Below, one piece after another: positions 55,603 to 63,971 of a DNA stretch of 64,000 nucleotides. The first letter of the stretch is position 1. Each line of letters begins with the position of its first letter. The position numbers and the translations under genes are program-made. Location: contig NZ_DASTAT010000022.1 of assembly GCF_035712445.1 (NCBI RefSeq), positions 1 to 64,000 of the forward strand. The letters are read 5' to 3'. The DNA comes from Oligoflexus sp. GTDB taxonomy: Bacteria; Bdellovibrionota_B; Oligoflexia; Oligoflexales; Oligoflexaceae. The notes under the pieces are model-generated. The model saw only the letters and a list, made by a program, of their open reading frames with translations, made no database searches and was not told where the DNA came from.

Positions 55603-56598
55603 ATGACGGTAAGAATCGGCATCAACGGTTTCGGTCGTATTGGTCGCGTGGTCGCGCGTGCAGCGCTCAAACGCAAAGACTTTGAAATCGTCCATATCAA
55701 TGACCTGACGGATACGAAGACGCTTGCGCATCTTTTCAAATATGATTCGGTGCACGGAACGCTGGACGCCACCGTGGAAGCAGTGGCTGATGGTATCGTC
55801 GTAAACGGCAAGAAAATCACCGTTTCCGCAGTGAAAGACCCTCGGGAAATTCCCTGGGGCGATAAGAAAGCAGAGCTCGTTTTTGAATCGACAGGCCGCT
55901 TCCGCGATCGTAAAGACGCTGAATTGCACCTGAAAGCCGGCGCGAAAAAAGTTCTGATTTCCGCGCCTGCCAAAGGCGAAGACCTGACCGTGGTTTACGG
56001 CGTGAACCATGAAAAACTTAAGCCTGAAATGACTGTCGTTTCGAACGGCAGCTGTACCACGAACTGCCTGGCTCCCGTGGCCAAAGTTCTGAACGAAGCC
56101 TTCGGCATCGAGTTCGGTCAAATGACCACGGTACATAGTTACACCAACGATCAGCAGCTGCTGGACCTTCCGCACTCTGATCTGCGTCGCGCTCGCGCAG
56201 CAGCCCTGAATATGATCCCCACCTCGACGGGTGCGGCGACTGCGATCGGCCTCGTTCTGCCTGAATTGAAAGGCAAACTCGACGGTATTTCGATCCGCGT
56301 TCCCACCGCCAACGTCTCGGTTGTGGACCTGAACGTCATGGTCAGCAAGTCCACGACCAAAGAGGAAGTGAACCGCGTCCTTCGTGAGGCAGCTCAAGGT
56401 CCCCTCAAAGGAATTTTGAACTACACCGAAGAACTTCTGGTATCATCCGACTTCAACGGTTCGGCCTACTCGAGCTCGATCGATGCGGATAGCACCATGG
56501 TTATGAACGGCCGCATGATTAAAGTCTTGGCCTGGTATGACAATGAGACTGGCTTCAGCAATCGTATGCTGGACGTCGCCGCTCTGATGAGCAAGTAA
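55603..56598 (+). CDS. gapA: Glyceraldehyde-3-phosphate dehydrogenase, type I
   Basis: A 331-residue glycolytic enzyme. The NAD-binding start is RIGINGFGRIGR, the catalytic cysteine is in NGSCTTNCLAP and the catalytic His in HSYTNDQ, with the C-terminal WYDNETGFSNRM. Length is normal and codon use is smooth, as for a highly expressed gene. TAGGAG precedes the ATG. The palindrome upstream and the hairpin downstream are the only other features. NAD rather than NADP use is not decided here. Confidence 0.97.
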   Translation: MTVRIGINGFGRIGRVVARAALKRKDFEIVHINDLTDTKTLAHLFKYDSVHGTLDATVEAVADGIVVNGKKITVSAVKDPREIPWGDKKAELVFESTGRFRDRKDAELHLKAGAKKVLISAPAKGEDLTVVYGVNHEKLKPEMTVVSNGSCTTNCLAPVAKVLNEAFGIEFGQMTTVHSYTNDQQLLDLPHSDLRRARAAALNMIPTSTGAATAIGLVLPELKGKLDGISIRVPTANVSVVDLNVMVSKSTTKEEVNRVLREAAQGPLKGILNYTEELLVSSDFNGSAYSSSIDADSTMVMNGRMIKVLAWYDNETGFSNRMLDVAALMSK

Positions 56599-56620
56599 GT
56601 CAAGATCGAAGACGGTGAGG

Positions 56621-56682
56621 AGCCAGGGGCTTCATACCGTGCAAAACAGCCAGGATGGCTCCGTATAGGATGCCCCCTGGCT
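56621..56682 (+). terminator. Long stem-loop in the gapA 3' region
   Basis: AGCCAGGGGC (56621-56630) pairs with GCCCCCTGGCT (56672-56682) with one bulge, and inner bases (ATACCG with CGTAT) extend the stem around a 40-base apical part. No U-run follows. It lies 23 bases past the stop, so it is either a Rho-assisted terminator or a stabiliser. Confidence 0.5.
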
Positions 56683-56779
56683 GAATTCGTCTTTGCAAAA
56701 GCAATCGGCGCATATAAAGTAGACTATCTAATAAATTACGTCGTCGCCCGCACTGTTAGCGAAGCTGCCTGAGGTGGAC

Positions 56780-57190
56780 ATGAGCAAGAATTCGGAAAAT
56801 CTGGTTACACTGACTCGGAAAGAGGTTCTCGAAATCCTGGCCGAGACCAAGGAACTGGTTGGCTATGACATGCGAAAAGCCAATCTTGTGAAGGTGGATT
56901 TTTCCGGCTGTAATCTTCAGAAGGCCAACCTCTCTTATGCCAACCTGAAGGATGCATCCTTTCGTGATGCCGACCTGCGCGGAACTTCGCTGTGGAGTGC
57001 GAACCTGGAAGGTGCGGACTTCACGGGGGCCAATCTTGAAGATGCGGACCTCGATTATTCCAAGCTGCGTGGCGCTATTCTCTATAGAGCAAACATTCGT
57101 CGAGCCACTCTTCCTACAGAGCTGATCTCGCGCGAGGACATCATGGCCTCAGTGCAAACTGGCTGCAAAGTTGGTGTGAAACGGGTTTGA
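56780..57190 (+). CDS. Pentapeptide-repeat protein
   Basis: A 136-residue protein. From residue 33 the A(D/N)LxX pattern runs for about 14 turns (KANLVKVDF, KANLSYANL, DADLRGTSL, GADFTGANL, DADLDYSKL), forming a right-handed quadrilateral helix. GAGG precedes the ATG at 56780 and rules against a GTG two codons earlier. The role is unknown; some relatives mimic DNA, others are scaffolds. It begins an operon-like run with the flavin reductase, xseA and xseB. Confidence 0.78.
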   Translation: MSKNSENLVTLTRKEVLEILAETKELVGYDMRKANLVKVDFSGCNLQKANLSYANLKDASFRDADLRGTSLWSANLEGADFTGANLEDADLDYSKLRGAILYRANIRRATLPTELISREDIMASVQTGCKVGVKRV

Positions 57191-57218
57191 TGCCTTCTCA
57201 TTATGAAGGAATCATCAG

Positions 57219-57911
57219 GTGAAAGAGACTGCTCGGGAATTCCGCGCCTCCATTGGCCGGATTGAAATGATTGGTCATCGCTATGCGATAATCGAAGCCC
57301 TGGTTTCACCCGAATTCATCCATAGTCCCGGTCAGTTCACCAAAGTCATCTTTGAAGATCAAGAGGGCACCTTCGAGCGTTATTATTCCATCGCATCGGC
57401 CCCTCGCGGCGATGGCAGCTTCGAACTGTGCCTGATCCTGGATGATCAAAGAACAAGGCAGATCGTCGAAGCTTGGGCGCCTGGCTCAACTCTGCGCTGC
57501 ACAGCGCCGGCCGGTCGCTTCCCTATTCCTTCGAAACAGCAGCCGATCGTGGGCATCGCCGGTGGATCCGGCATCACACCCCTGAAAGCGATTATTGAAG
57601 ATCGACTTCAGCACAAGGGTGTGGCGCATACCGCGCTGCTTTACGGCTGTCAGACCGATACCGAAATTCCCTTTTACGAAGATCTTCAGGACCTCGCGCG
57701 GCAGCATCCTGCATTCCAGCTGCAAATCTATGCGGACCAGATCTCCCAGGGACGGGCTCTTCCCGGTCGTCCTTTGGATCATCTCGATCGCTTCATCTTC
57801 GCGAAGGCCGATTATCTTTTATGCGGGCCTCCGGCCTTTATGGAAGCTGCGCGTGGCCTGCTCCTCATGCGCGGCGTGGCGCCGGAAGCCATTCATCAGG
57901 ATCGTTATTAG
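57219..57911 (+). CDS. FAD/NAD(P)-binding ferredoxin-reductase-like protein
   Basis: A 230-residue reductase of the FNR superfamily. The FAD motif is RYYSIASAP, the NAD(P) motif GIAGGSGITPLKA and the C-terminal CGPPAFM. No iron-sulfur ferredoxin domain is attached, so an outside acceptor is needed. The GTG start has AAGGA eight bases before it. It lies between the pentapeptide gene (28 bases) and xseA (nine bases). Which partner it reduces cannot be told. Confidence 0.85.
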   Translation: MKETAREFRASIGRIEMIGHRYAIIEALVSPEFIHSPGQFTKVIFEDQEGTFERYYSIASAPRGDGSFELCLILDDQRTRQIVEAWAPGSTLRCTAPAGRFPIPSKQQPIVGIAGGSGITPLKAIIEDRLQHKGVAHTALLYGCQTDTEIPFYEDLQDLARQHPAFQLQIYADQISQGRALPGRPLDHLDRFIFAKADYLLCGPPAFMEAARGLLLMRGVAPEAIHQDRY

Positions 57912-57920
57912 GACTCGTCC

Positions 57921-59816
57921 ATGAGCGTCTATTACATTACGCAGTCCCAGAGCATTCTGGTGAGCGGCAAGACCTATCCCTATCGGGAGCTGCTTCGAAA
58001 CCTCGGCGGTCAATACCAGGCCCAGGACAAGAGCTGGCTTCTGCCTTTAAGCGACGACATCCTGAAAAAAGTCGACGAACTCTGCAAGGGCATCGGTGGT
58101 GGCGCGCAGAAATCCCCGCGTCCGGCCGCTCCGCCCCGCGCTCCGGCGGCCATGGCCACCAATGAACCCTTGGTGGCGGATGCAGGTTTTGAGCCTTCCG
58201 TTTCCCTTCAGGGTGATGGCGTGACCATAGCCGAGCTGATGCAAAAGATTCAGCTCGCCATCGCGCATAGTTTTCCGCGCAGCCTCTGGGTGATCGGTGA
58301 AATTCAAAATTTCCGGCAGACCGCAACCGGCTCCTATTTTCAGCTGGCTGATTTCAAAGAGGGCGCGTCGCGATCCGCAACGATGACCGTCAATGCCACG
58401 ATCTGGCGAAGCCAGTGGCAGGACATGGAACGCAAACTGGGCCGTGATGCTTTGAAAGAGCTGATGGTCGATGGCCTGCGCGTCAGGATGCTGGTCGATA
58501 TCTCCCTCTTCAAAGACCGGGGTCAGATCAGCCTTCAGGTGCAAGGGATTGACCCTTCATTCACCAAAGGCAGCCTCGCCCTCGCGCGGGAAAAACTGTT
58601 AAGGGAGCTTCGCAGCAAAGGGCTTGATCAGAAAAATAAGCAGCTGCCCCTGCCGGCTTTTCCCCTGCGCATTGGCCTCATCAGTGCCGATGATTCGCGC
58701 GCGAAGAGCGACTTCCTCGATCAGCTTTTGGTCTATGGCTTTCCCGGTCAGGTCCTGTTTTATCCCGCGCAGATGCAGGGTGAAAATACTCTGCGCGATG
58801 TTGTATCGGGAATCAAGGCCCTGGAAAGCAAGGGCTGCGATATGATCGTCATCACCCGGGGCGGCGGCAGCGCGGCCGATCTTCGCTGGTTTGATAGCGC
58901 GGAAATCGCCTATGCCGTGGCCGAAGCCCGCGTTCCGATCGTGGCGGCCATCGGTCACCATGAAGATGTTTGCGTCGCCGAGGAAATCAGCGCCCGCCGC
59001 GAAAAAACACCGACGGCCGCTGCTGACTTCTGCGTGCACCTGCTGCAGAAAACCCGCGAGCGCATCGACCAGCAGAGTCTGATCCTTGCGCGCACTTTGG
59101 ATGAGCGCGTGCGGCTTCAGACCCAGATTCTGGCGAATTTGAAGGCCCGCCTGCACCTGGGCGCCAAACAGGTGACCCATCAGCATGAGTCCCATCTGCA
59201 GAGCGTTCGAAGTGAATTGCAGATGCGCAGCGAACGCCGTCTGATGCAATGGATGACCCAGACGCAAAACCTCGCGCAAAGCTTTTTCCAGCGCTGGCAG
59301 TTCGTTCTGCGCGAACAGTCGAGCCGCCTGCGACGCCTGAGCGAAGACCTGCATCAGAGCGAAAGACGCCTCGTCCAGTGGACCGCCCAAACCGATAACC
59401 TTGCGCAGAGTCTCTGGCAACGCTGGCAATTCGTGGCCCGTGAGCAGACGACCCGTCTGCGTCGCCTGAGCCAGGACCTGCATCAAAGGGCGAACACCCA
59501 ACTGCTGCCGAAGCGCTATGAAATCGAGGATCAAAAGCGCGCCCTCGGCCTTGCGGCCCGCGAGGTGCATCAAAGGCAGCGGGAAAAACTTCTGCAGCTG
59601 GAAAAAATGATCATACAGAGTGATCCCCAACCCTGGATGGCCCAGGGCTGGACACAGCTCTTCGCCGATGGCCACCGGCTGGATCGCGCGGATCAGCTGG
59701 AACCCGGAATGAAACTGAAGGCACGCCTCCTGGATGCCCTGCTTGAATTGAAACTGGAGAGTCTGACTCGACTCGATCCGAACAAGTCTGATATAAAGAA
59801 GGAGTCCAACCCATGA
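57921..59816 (+). CDS. xseA: Exodeoxyribonuclease VII large subunit, extended
   Basis: A 631-residue XseA, longer than E. coli's 456. Core marks are the OB-fold start WVIGEIQNFR, GLISADDSRAKSDF, VITRGGGSAADLRWF, and AIGHHEDVCVAEEISARREKTPTAAA. Two additions explain the length: an N-terminal domain (about 1-60, with LRNLGGQYQAQDKSWLLPL), a form seen in small DNA-associated modules, and a duplicated 43-residue coiled-coil unit (about 437-522). xseB overlaps the 3' end by four bases. It should form the ExoVII complex that degrades single-stranded DNA. Confidence 0.9.
   Translation: MSVYYITQSQSILVSGKTYPYRELLRNLGGQYQAQDKSWLLPLSDDILKKVDELCKGIGGGAQKSPRPAAPPRAPAAMATNEPLVADAGFEPSVSLQGDGVTIAELMQKIQLAIAHSFPRSLWVIGEIQNFRQTATGSYFQLADFKEGASRSATMTVNATIWRSQWQDMERKLGRDALKELMVDGLRVRMLVDISLFKDRGQISLQVQGIDPSFTKGSLALAREKLLRELRSKGLDQKNKQLPLPAFPLRIGLISADDSRAKSDFLDQLLVYGFPGQVLFYPAQMQGENTLRDVVSGIKALESKGCDMIVITRGGGSAADLRWFDSAEIAYAVAEARVPIVAAIGHHEDVCVAEEISARREKTPTAAADFCVHLLQKTRERIDQQSLILARTLDERVRLQTQILANLKARLHLGAKQVTHQHESHLQSVRSELQMRSERRLMQWMTQTQNLAQSFFQRWQFVLREQSSRLRRLSEDLHQSERRLVQWTAQTDNLAQSLWQRWQFVAREQTTRLRRLSQDLHQRANTQLLPKRYEIEDQKRALGLAAREVHQRQREKLLQLEKMIIQSDPQPWMAQGWTQLFADGHRLDRADQLEPGMKLKARLLDALLELKLESLTRLDPNKSDIKKESNP
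59227..59484 (+). repeat. Two 129-bp direct repeats inside xseA
   Basis: Two in-frame 43-codon units, starting RRLMQWMTQTQNLAQS and RRLVQWTAQTDNLAQS and ending DLHQ. They lie in the coiled-coil stalk of XseA. Protein identity is high, with more changes in DNA, so the duplication is not very recent. Confidence 0.8.
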
Positions 59817-60025
59817 AGGAATCGCAAACGTATCAAAAGATGCTCGAAGAAGTCGAAGGGCTTGTCCGTGATATCGCAGCGCCCGACCTTGATCTGGATC
59901 TTATGGTTCAGAAAGTGGAGCGGGGCTACGAGCTGATCCGCAGCATGAAGCTGCGGCTGGAAGAAACCAAAACCCGTATTGATCAGCTGCATCAGCGCTA
60001 CGACGAATCGGAGGCCGGCAGCTGA
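59813..60025 (+). CDS. xseB: Exodeoxyribonuclease VII small subunit
   Basis: A 70-residue helical subunit. YQKMLEEVEGLVRDI and the later VQKVERGYELIR are the expected two-helix pattern of XseB. The ATG overlaps the xseA stop (ATGA). Several copies bind along the coiled coil of XseA in the known complex, so the duplicated stalk unit in this XseA may change how many bind. Confidence 0.88.
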   Translation: MKESQTYQKMLEEVEGLVRDIAAPDLDLDLMVQKVERGYELIRSMKLRLEETKTRIDQLHQRYDESEAGS

Positions 60026-60046
60026 TTCGTGACAGCAGGGACCCTT

Positions 60047-60157
60047 ATGGATGAGAAGCCAGGCTTATTCCTACTCCTGGTCGCATGGTTTGGCCTTCTC
60101 AGTTGTCCGACCGTGAGGGGTGCAGACGCGTGGCTTTCACGGATTTTCCCAGCTTAA
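60047..60157 (+). CDS. Possible 36-residue signal-like peptide upstream of GH44
   Basis: A small frame with AGGGA six bases before ATG. It encodes a short charged start (MDEKPG), a hydrophobic core (LFLLLVAWFGLLSC) and then a polar end with ADAW. It ends 53 bases before the GH44 gene, in another frame. It may be a leader peptide, a small secreted or lipidated peptide (LLSC resembles a lipobox), or a displaced signal peptide of GH44. Spurious coding is possible. Confidence 0.4.
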   Translation: MDEKPGLFLLLVAWFGLLSCPTVRGADAWLSRIFPA

Positions 60158-60210
60158 GGTAGGCAACTTTATCGCTCGCTATTTGGATCGTAAACCTTAG
60201 AGGGAATCTT

Positions 60211-61803
60211 ATGGCTTCCATGAGTCTTGCCACCATGCTTGCGGTTGCCGCGGCGACCTCGCCCGTCTCGATTCAAATCGAGGACAAGGCAGCTGGGAAA
60301 CCCATCAGCGATCTGATCTATGGCCGCAATGATTTATCCTTCGGTCGCCACGATACGGACCTCACCTATCCCATCGTTCGCTTCGGCGGCAATGCCACCT
60401 CACGCTACAACTGGCAGCAGAACGCCTGGAATGCAGGGAAAGACTGGTACTTTCTGAATATCGTCTTTCCCTATCAGTCACGGGTCGGTTCCCATTCCGG
60501 AAATTTTTCCTATACCGATGCCATTATCCTGAAGCAAAGCAGTCTGGGCCAGGACACTCTGATCACCATTCCCATGATCGGCTGGGTGGCGAAAAACAGG
60601 GAAAAAAGCTGGGCCTATTCCGTAAAAAAATATGGGAAGCAGCAGGCGACCGAACAGGATCAAAGCCGTGGAGATGCCGGGAATGGCAAACTTCCCGATG
60701 GCTCCCCTTTGAAAAAAGGCTCACCCATCGATACCTCGGTGGCCGCTCCGCCTGAATTCATGGGGGAATGGGTGGAGCACAATCGTGCTCTGAGCAGGAA
60801 GTATACTCCGAAGGGACCCGGCGTTCGCTTCTATGCGCTCGATAATGAACCGATGCTCTGGCATGACACGCATCAGGATCTGCGGTATGGCGATCCCAAA
60901 CTCAAAACGCCCGAAGTCGGTTACGACGAACTTTGGGATCGAACCGTGGCTTATGGAACAGCGGTGCGCAAGGCGGATCCGCAGGCGAAGATCCTGGGCC
61001 CTGCGGAATGGGGCTGGTGCAGTTATATGTCATCCGCCAGGGATCAATGCAAGTCCGGTCCCGATCGCGCGGCGCATGGTGGCAAGCCGCTGCTCGCCTG
61101 GTATCTGAAAAAAGTGTGCGAGCATCAAAAGAAAACCGGCGTGCGCCTGGTCGATTATCTCGACATTCATTACTACCCCATGACCGAAAAATCGCTGGAG
61201 GATGAATCGAGCGAAGGGCAGAAACTCCGTTTCGAAGCCACCCGCAGTCTGCATGAAAAAGGCTATAAGGATGGCAGCTGGATCGAGGATGCGATCGAAC
61301 TCATTCCACGCATGAAGCAATGGATCAAGGACGAATGCCCGGACACCAAACTCGCCATCACCGAATATCGGTTTGGAGCGGCTTCTGAAGGGCTTTCCTC
61401 GACTCTCGCGAATGCCGAGGCCCTGGCCATCTTCGGTCGTGATGGTGTGGATCTCGCCACCTTCTGGGGGCATATTCCCAAAGGCTCCAAACTCGAAGGC
61501 GCCTTCGCGCTTTATTTGAATTACGATGGAAAAGGTGCGTCGGCACGGGGCGGGCTTTCCCTGCCGACGCAGTCGAGTCGCGCCACCGATATTCCCGCCT
61601 ATGCGATTCGCACCAAGGATAAACTTCTGGTCTACGTCTTCAATAAGACGAAGCAGGAAGCGAATCTGGATTGGAAGGGTCTGAAGGATTGGAAAATCGA
61701 GCGTTCATTCGTCATCAACTCACGCGGTAAGCTCGGCGCTGCGAAAGCCACTGCACAGGTCGAACCCTATGCCGTGACTCTTTTTGAATGGCGCAAAAAA
61801 TAA
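60211..61803 (+). CDS. Glycoside hydrolase family 44 endoglucanase
   Basis: A 530-residue GH44-type enzyme cutting cellulose, xyloglucan or related beta-1,4-glucans. The substrate-binding RFGGNATSRYNW is near residue 75, the acid/base is E213 in ALDNEPML and the nucleophile E385 in ITEYRFG, both in GH44 contexts. A C-terminal beta domain follows. The N-terminus (MASMSLATMLAVAAATSP) is hydrophobic but lacks the positive charges of a good signal peptide, so export is uncertain. AGAGGGA precedes the ATG. No carbohydrate-binding module or dockerin is seen. Confidence 0.85.
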   Translation: MASMSLATMLAVAAATSPVSIQIEDKAAGKPISDLIYGRNDLSFGRHDTDLTYPIVRFGGNATSRYNWQQNAWNAGKDWYFLNIVFPYQSRVGSHSGNFSYTDAIILKQSSLGQDTLITIPMIGWVAKNREKSWAYSVKKYGKQQATEQDQSRGDAGNGKLPDGSPLKKGSPIDTSVAAPPEFMGEWVEHNRALSRKYTPKGPGVRFYALDNEPMLWHDTHQDLRYGDPKLKTPEVGYDELWDRTVAYGTAVRKADPQAKILGPAEWGWCSYMSSARDQCKSGPDRAAHGGKPLLAWYLKKVCEHQKKTGVRLVDYLDIHYYPMTEKSLEDESSEGQKLRFEATRSLHEKGYKDGSWIEDAIELIPRMKQWIKDECPDTKLAITEYRFGAASEGLSSTLANAEALAIFGRDGVDLATFWGHIPKGSKLEGAFALYLNYDGKGASARGGLSLPTQSSRATDIPAYAIRTKDKLLVYVFNKTKQEANLDWKGLKDWKIERSFVINSRGKLGAAKATAQVEPYAVTLFEWRKK

Positions 61804-61804
61804 G

Positions 61805-62836
61805 TCAGGCGACTGCACCAAAGCGAAAGATATGCCGAAGCTGAAAGCGACGGCTGATCAAAACCATGATGACGGGAATCGCCACGCCGGCCACCGAAGC
61901 CAGGACAAGGTGAAGCGTCACATCCTGAATCTTCAGACCGTGCAATAAAATCGCCCGCATCGTGGCCGACGCCAGCGTATGAACAAGATAAATCTCAAGG
62001 GATAAGCGCCCAATCCAGGCAAGGCCTCGGGTCAAACCCCAGGACTGAGGCAGGGTCATGGCCAGAGCAAGACTGGCCGCGACACCAGGGAAGGCCCAAA
62101 GAATATTCGAACGCAAAAGCGCATCCGCTTCGGCTATTGCTCCCCAGCTCGTCACCGCAAAACCCAGACCTAAAACGGCAAGACGCGATGCGGTGGAAGC
62201 CGACCGCAGCTTTTCCACAAGCGCAGGCGTAACACCGAGCACAGCGCCCGCCGCAAACCAAACCCCATGAATACGAACCAGATCCCACATGGCCCAAAGA
62301 CCGCTGCCTTCCTGCGTCAGATGCAGGATCAAAGCGATCGCGAGCAAAGCCAAGGCTGGAACACCGGCGCGGCGCAGACCGAGCCACAGAAGGCTGAGCA
62401 GCAGCAGCACGTAAAGAAACCAAAATTGCATCACAGGTTTCCAGAGTATGCCGATCATATGCGTCCAGTCATAAGACGAGGACGTATAGCGCGACATGCG
62501 GATCTGGACAAGAGTCTGCAGCACCGACCAGACAAGGTAGGGCCAGAGCAGGGTTTTGGCGCGATCTTTCAGTGCGCGATCCAAAGGTCTTTGCACAGCC
62601 TTTTCCATGAAGAAGCCGGACAGAAGAAAAAAGAGCGGCATGTGAAAGGAGTAGATCCAGGCGTCCAGAGCGTGCGACCAACCTTCCGTTGGCAGCAGCT
62701 GAACATTCTGCAGCCCTCGCAGCGCATGGCCCAGGACCACGAGAAGGATGCCCCAGCCTTTGGCGACATCAATCCACGATTCCCGCGTGGCAGCAGCGGG
62801 CTGAACTGAATTTGCGCGACCATTTTCCAATTGCAT
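61805..62836 (-). CDS. Acyltransferase 3 family membrane protein
   Basis: A 343-residue integral membrane acyltransferase (about ten helices). The N-terminal WIDVAKGWGILLVVLGHA with the catalytic His and the later FHMPLFFLLSGFF are the family signature. Members O-acetylate sugars, lipids or peptidoglycan; the substrate is not visible. The ATG at 62836 has GAGG six bases upstream, better than the starts at 62848 and 62851. It converges with GH44, a single base apart, which need not imply a shared role. Confidence 0.85.
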   Translation of the reverse strand: MQLENGRANSVQPAAATRESWIDVAKGWGILLVVLGHALRGLQNVQLLPTEGWSHALDAWIYSFHMPLFFLLSGFFMEKAVQRPLDRALKDRAKTLLWPYLVWSVLQTLVQIRMSRYTSSSYDWTHMIGILWKPVMQFWFLYVLLLLSLLWLGLRRAGVPALALLAIALILHLTQEGSGLWAMWDLVRIHGVWFAAGAVLGVTPALVEKLRSASTASRLAVLGLGFAVTSWGAIAEADALLRSNILWAFPGVAASLALAMTLPQSWGLTRGLAWIGRLSLEIYLVHTLASATMRAILLHGLKIQDVTLHLVLASVAGVAIPVIMVLISRRFQLRHIFRFGAVA

Positions 62837-63285
62837 GCAACGCCTCATCACTAATGGCGTAGCGGTTGTAACCGGAGTCAGGCCTTGCTGTCAAAGCGAA
62901 TCAGTACGAATGCAAAGCTGCGCGAGCGCGGATTGAATCAAAATTTTGCCGGAAAATTTGGTTTTCACGACTGTAGAAAAATTCGTGCCTGTGATGGGAA
63001 ATATGGCGAATCAATTTTAACAAGCGGCTCATGGTTTTTTCTCCTCCAAACCTCAGTCTACTCGGGTTCCTGGCTTTATCCTCGGCCAGACCTGAGCGTT
63101 GTATTACAGACTTTATGCCAAGCCCCCTTCTTCCGTAATTTTGAGGACTTGCCTTTCCAGGACCGCAAAACCTGTCCGGTTTCGGGACCCACGTTCACGG
63201 AATACGAGTGATTGCGTATAGTTCGGCGGGACTCGATCCACTATGGTGAACCCAGAATAAAACCCTTTCGAAAGAGGAGCCTTTT
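62837..63285. other. Intergenic region, no gene seen
   Basis: About 450 bases of divergent intergenic DNA. The frame at 62885-63211 has no ribosome site or coding character. I see no strong hairpin or clear promoter. Confidence 0.5.
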
Positions 63286-63852
63286 ATGGAAACACAGATC
63301 AGACAAAGCTGGGGGATGTGGCTCTGGCGTGGAATCGTGTCCCTGCTCTTCGGACTTGTGGCGCTCATTTCACCCTTCGCCACCCTTGCGTCTCTTGTCA
63401 TGCTCGCGGCCGCCTTCATTTTCGTCGATGGGATTTTTGCCTTTTTTTCCCTGTTTTCTCAGCGCGGTTCACCTTTCTGGTGGACCTCGCTGCTGGAATC
63501 CTTGGTCGGCATCGTGGTGGGCCTCGCACTTTTGGTGTGGCCTGGAATTGCGCTTTTGACTTTCCTTTACTTCGTCGCCGGATGGGCTCTGGTCAGCGGC
63601 ATCTTTGAAATCGTCACCGCCATTCGTCTCCGTAAAGTGATCGAACGCGAATGGGCCCTGGGCCTTGCGGGAGTGGCTTCGATTGCCTATGGCATCGCCC
63701 TTCTAGCCTTCCCGGGATTGGGACTGCTCGCCTTGAGCTGGATGCTGGGCGCATATGCTGTAATTTTCGGTCTTTTGATGATCAACACCAGCATCAACAT
63801 CCGTCGCGAGCAGCACAGACTCGGCGGAATGGGTACGCCGAAACCCGTTTAA
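63286..63852 (+). CDS. HdeD/DUF308-type membrane protein
   Basis: A 188-residue protein with six hydrophobic helices arranged as three pairs, a pattern of the DUF308/HdeD family: WRGIVSLLFGLVALISP, then LLESLVGIVVGLALLVWPG, then LAGVASIAYGIALLAFPG. In E. coli HdeD is linked to acid resistance, but most members are uncharacterised. AGAGGAG precedes the ATG. It is followed by the hairpin-controlled start at the right edge. Confidence 0.8.
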   Translation: METQIRQSWGMWLWRGIVSLLFGLVALISPFATLASLVMLAAAFIFVDGIFAFFSLFSQRGSPFWWTSLLESLVGIVVGLALLVWPGIALLTFLYFVAGWALVSGIFEIVTAIRLRKVIEREWALGLAGVASIAYGIALLAFPGLGLLALSWMLGAYAVIFGLLMINTSINIRREQHRLGGMGTPKPV

Positions 63853-63883
63853 TCCTGTGCAGTTAAAGCCCCTTGAAGTCTGG

Positions 63884-63964
63884 CCTTCCAGCAGGTTCGA
63901 ACCGGTGAAAAGCAATGGACTTTCGTCCCGATTTCGGACATCCTCGCTTTCACCTGCTGGAAGG
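63884..63964 (+). promoter_or_regulatory. 13-bp inverted repeat covering a ribosome binding site
   Basis: CCTTCCAGCAGGT (63884-63896) and ACCTGCTGGAAGG (63952-63964) are perfect reverse complements. The right arm includes the first four bases of AAGGAG, the ribosome site of the ATG at 63972. The 55-base loop holds GGTGAAAAGC, which could instead pair with GCTTTCACC next to the right arm, so two alternative folds are possible. Confidence 0.6.
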
Positions 63965-63971
63965 AGTTCCC

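Noticed and set aside
62885..63211. Possible 108-residue protein left of the HdeD-like gene
   Set aside because: No ribosome site, no hydrophobic or domain pattern, and it lies in a low-coding intergenic stretch.
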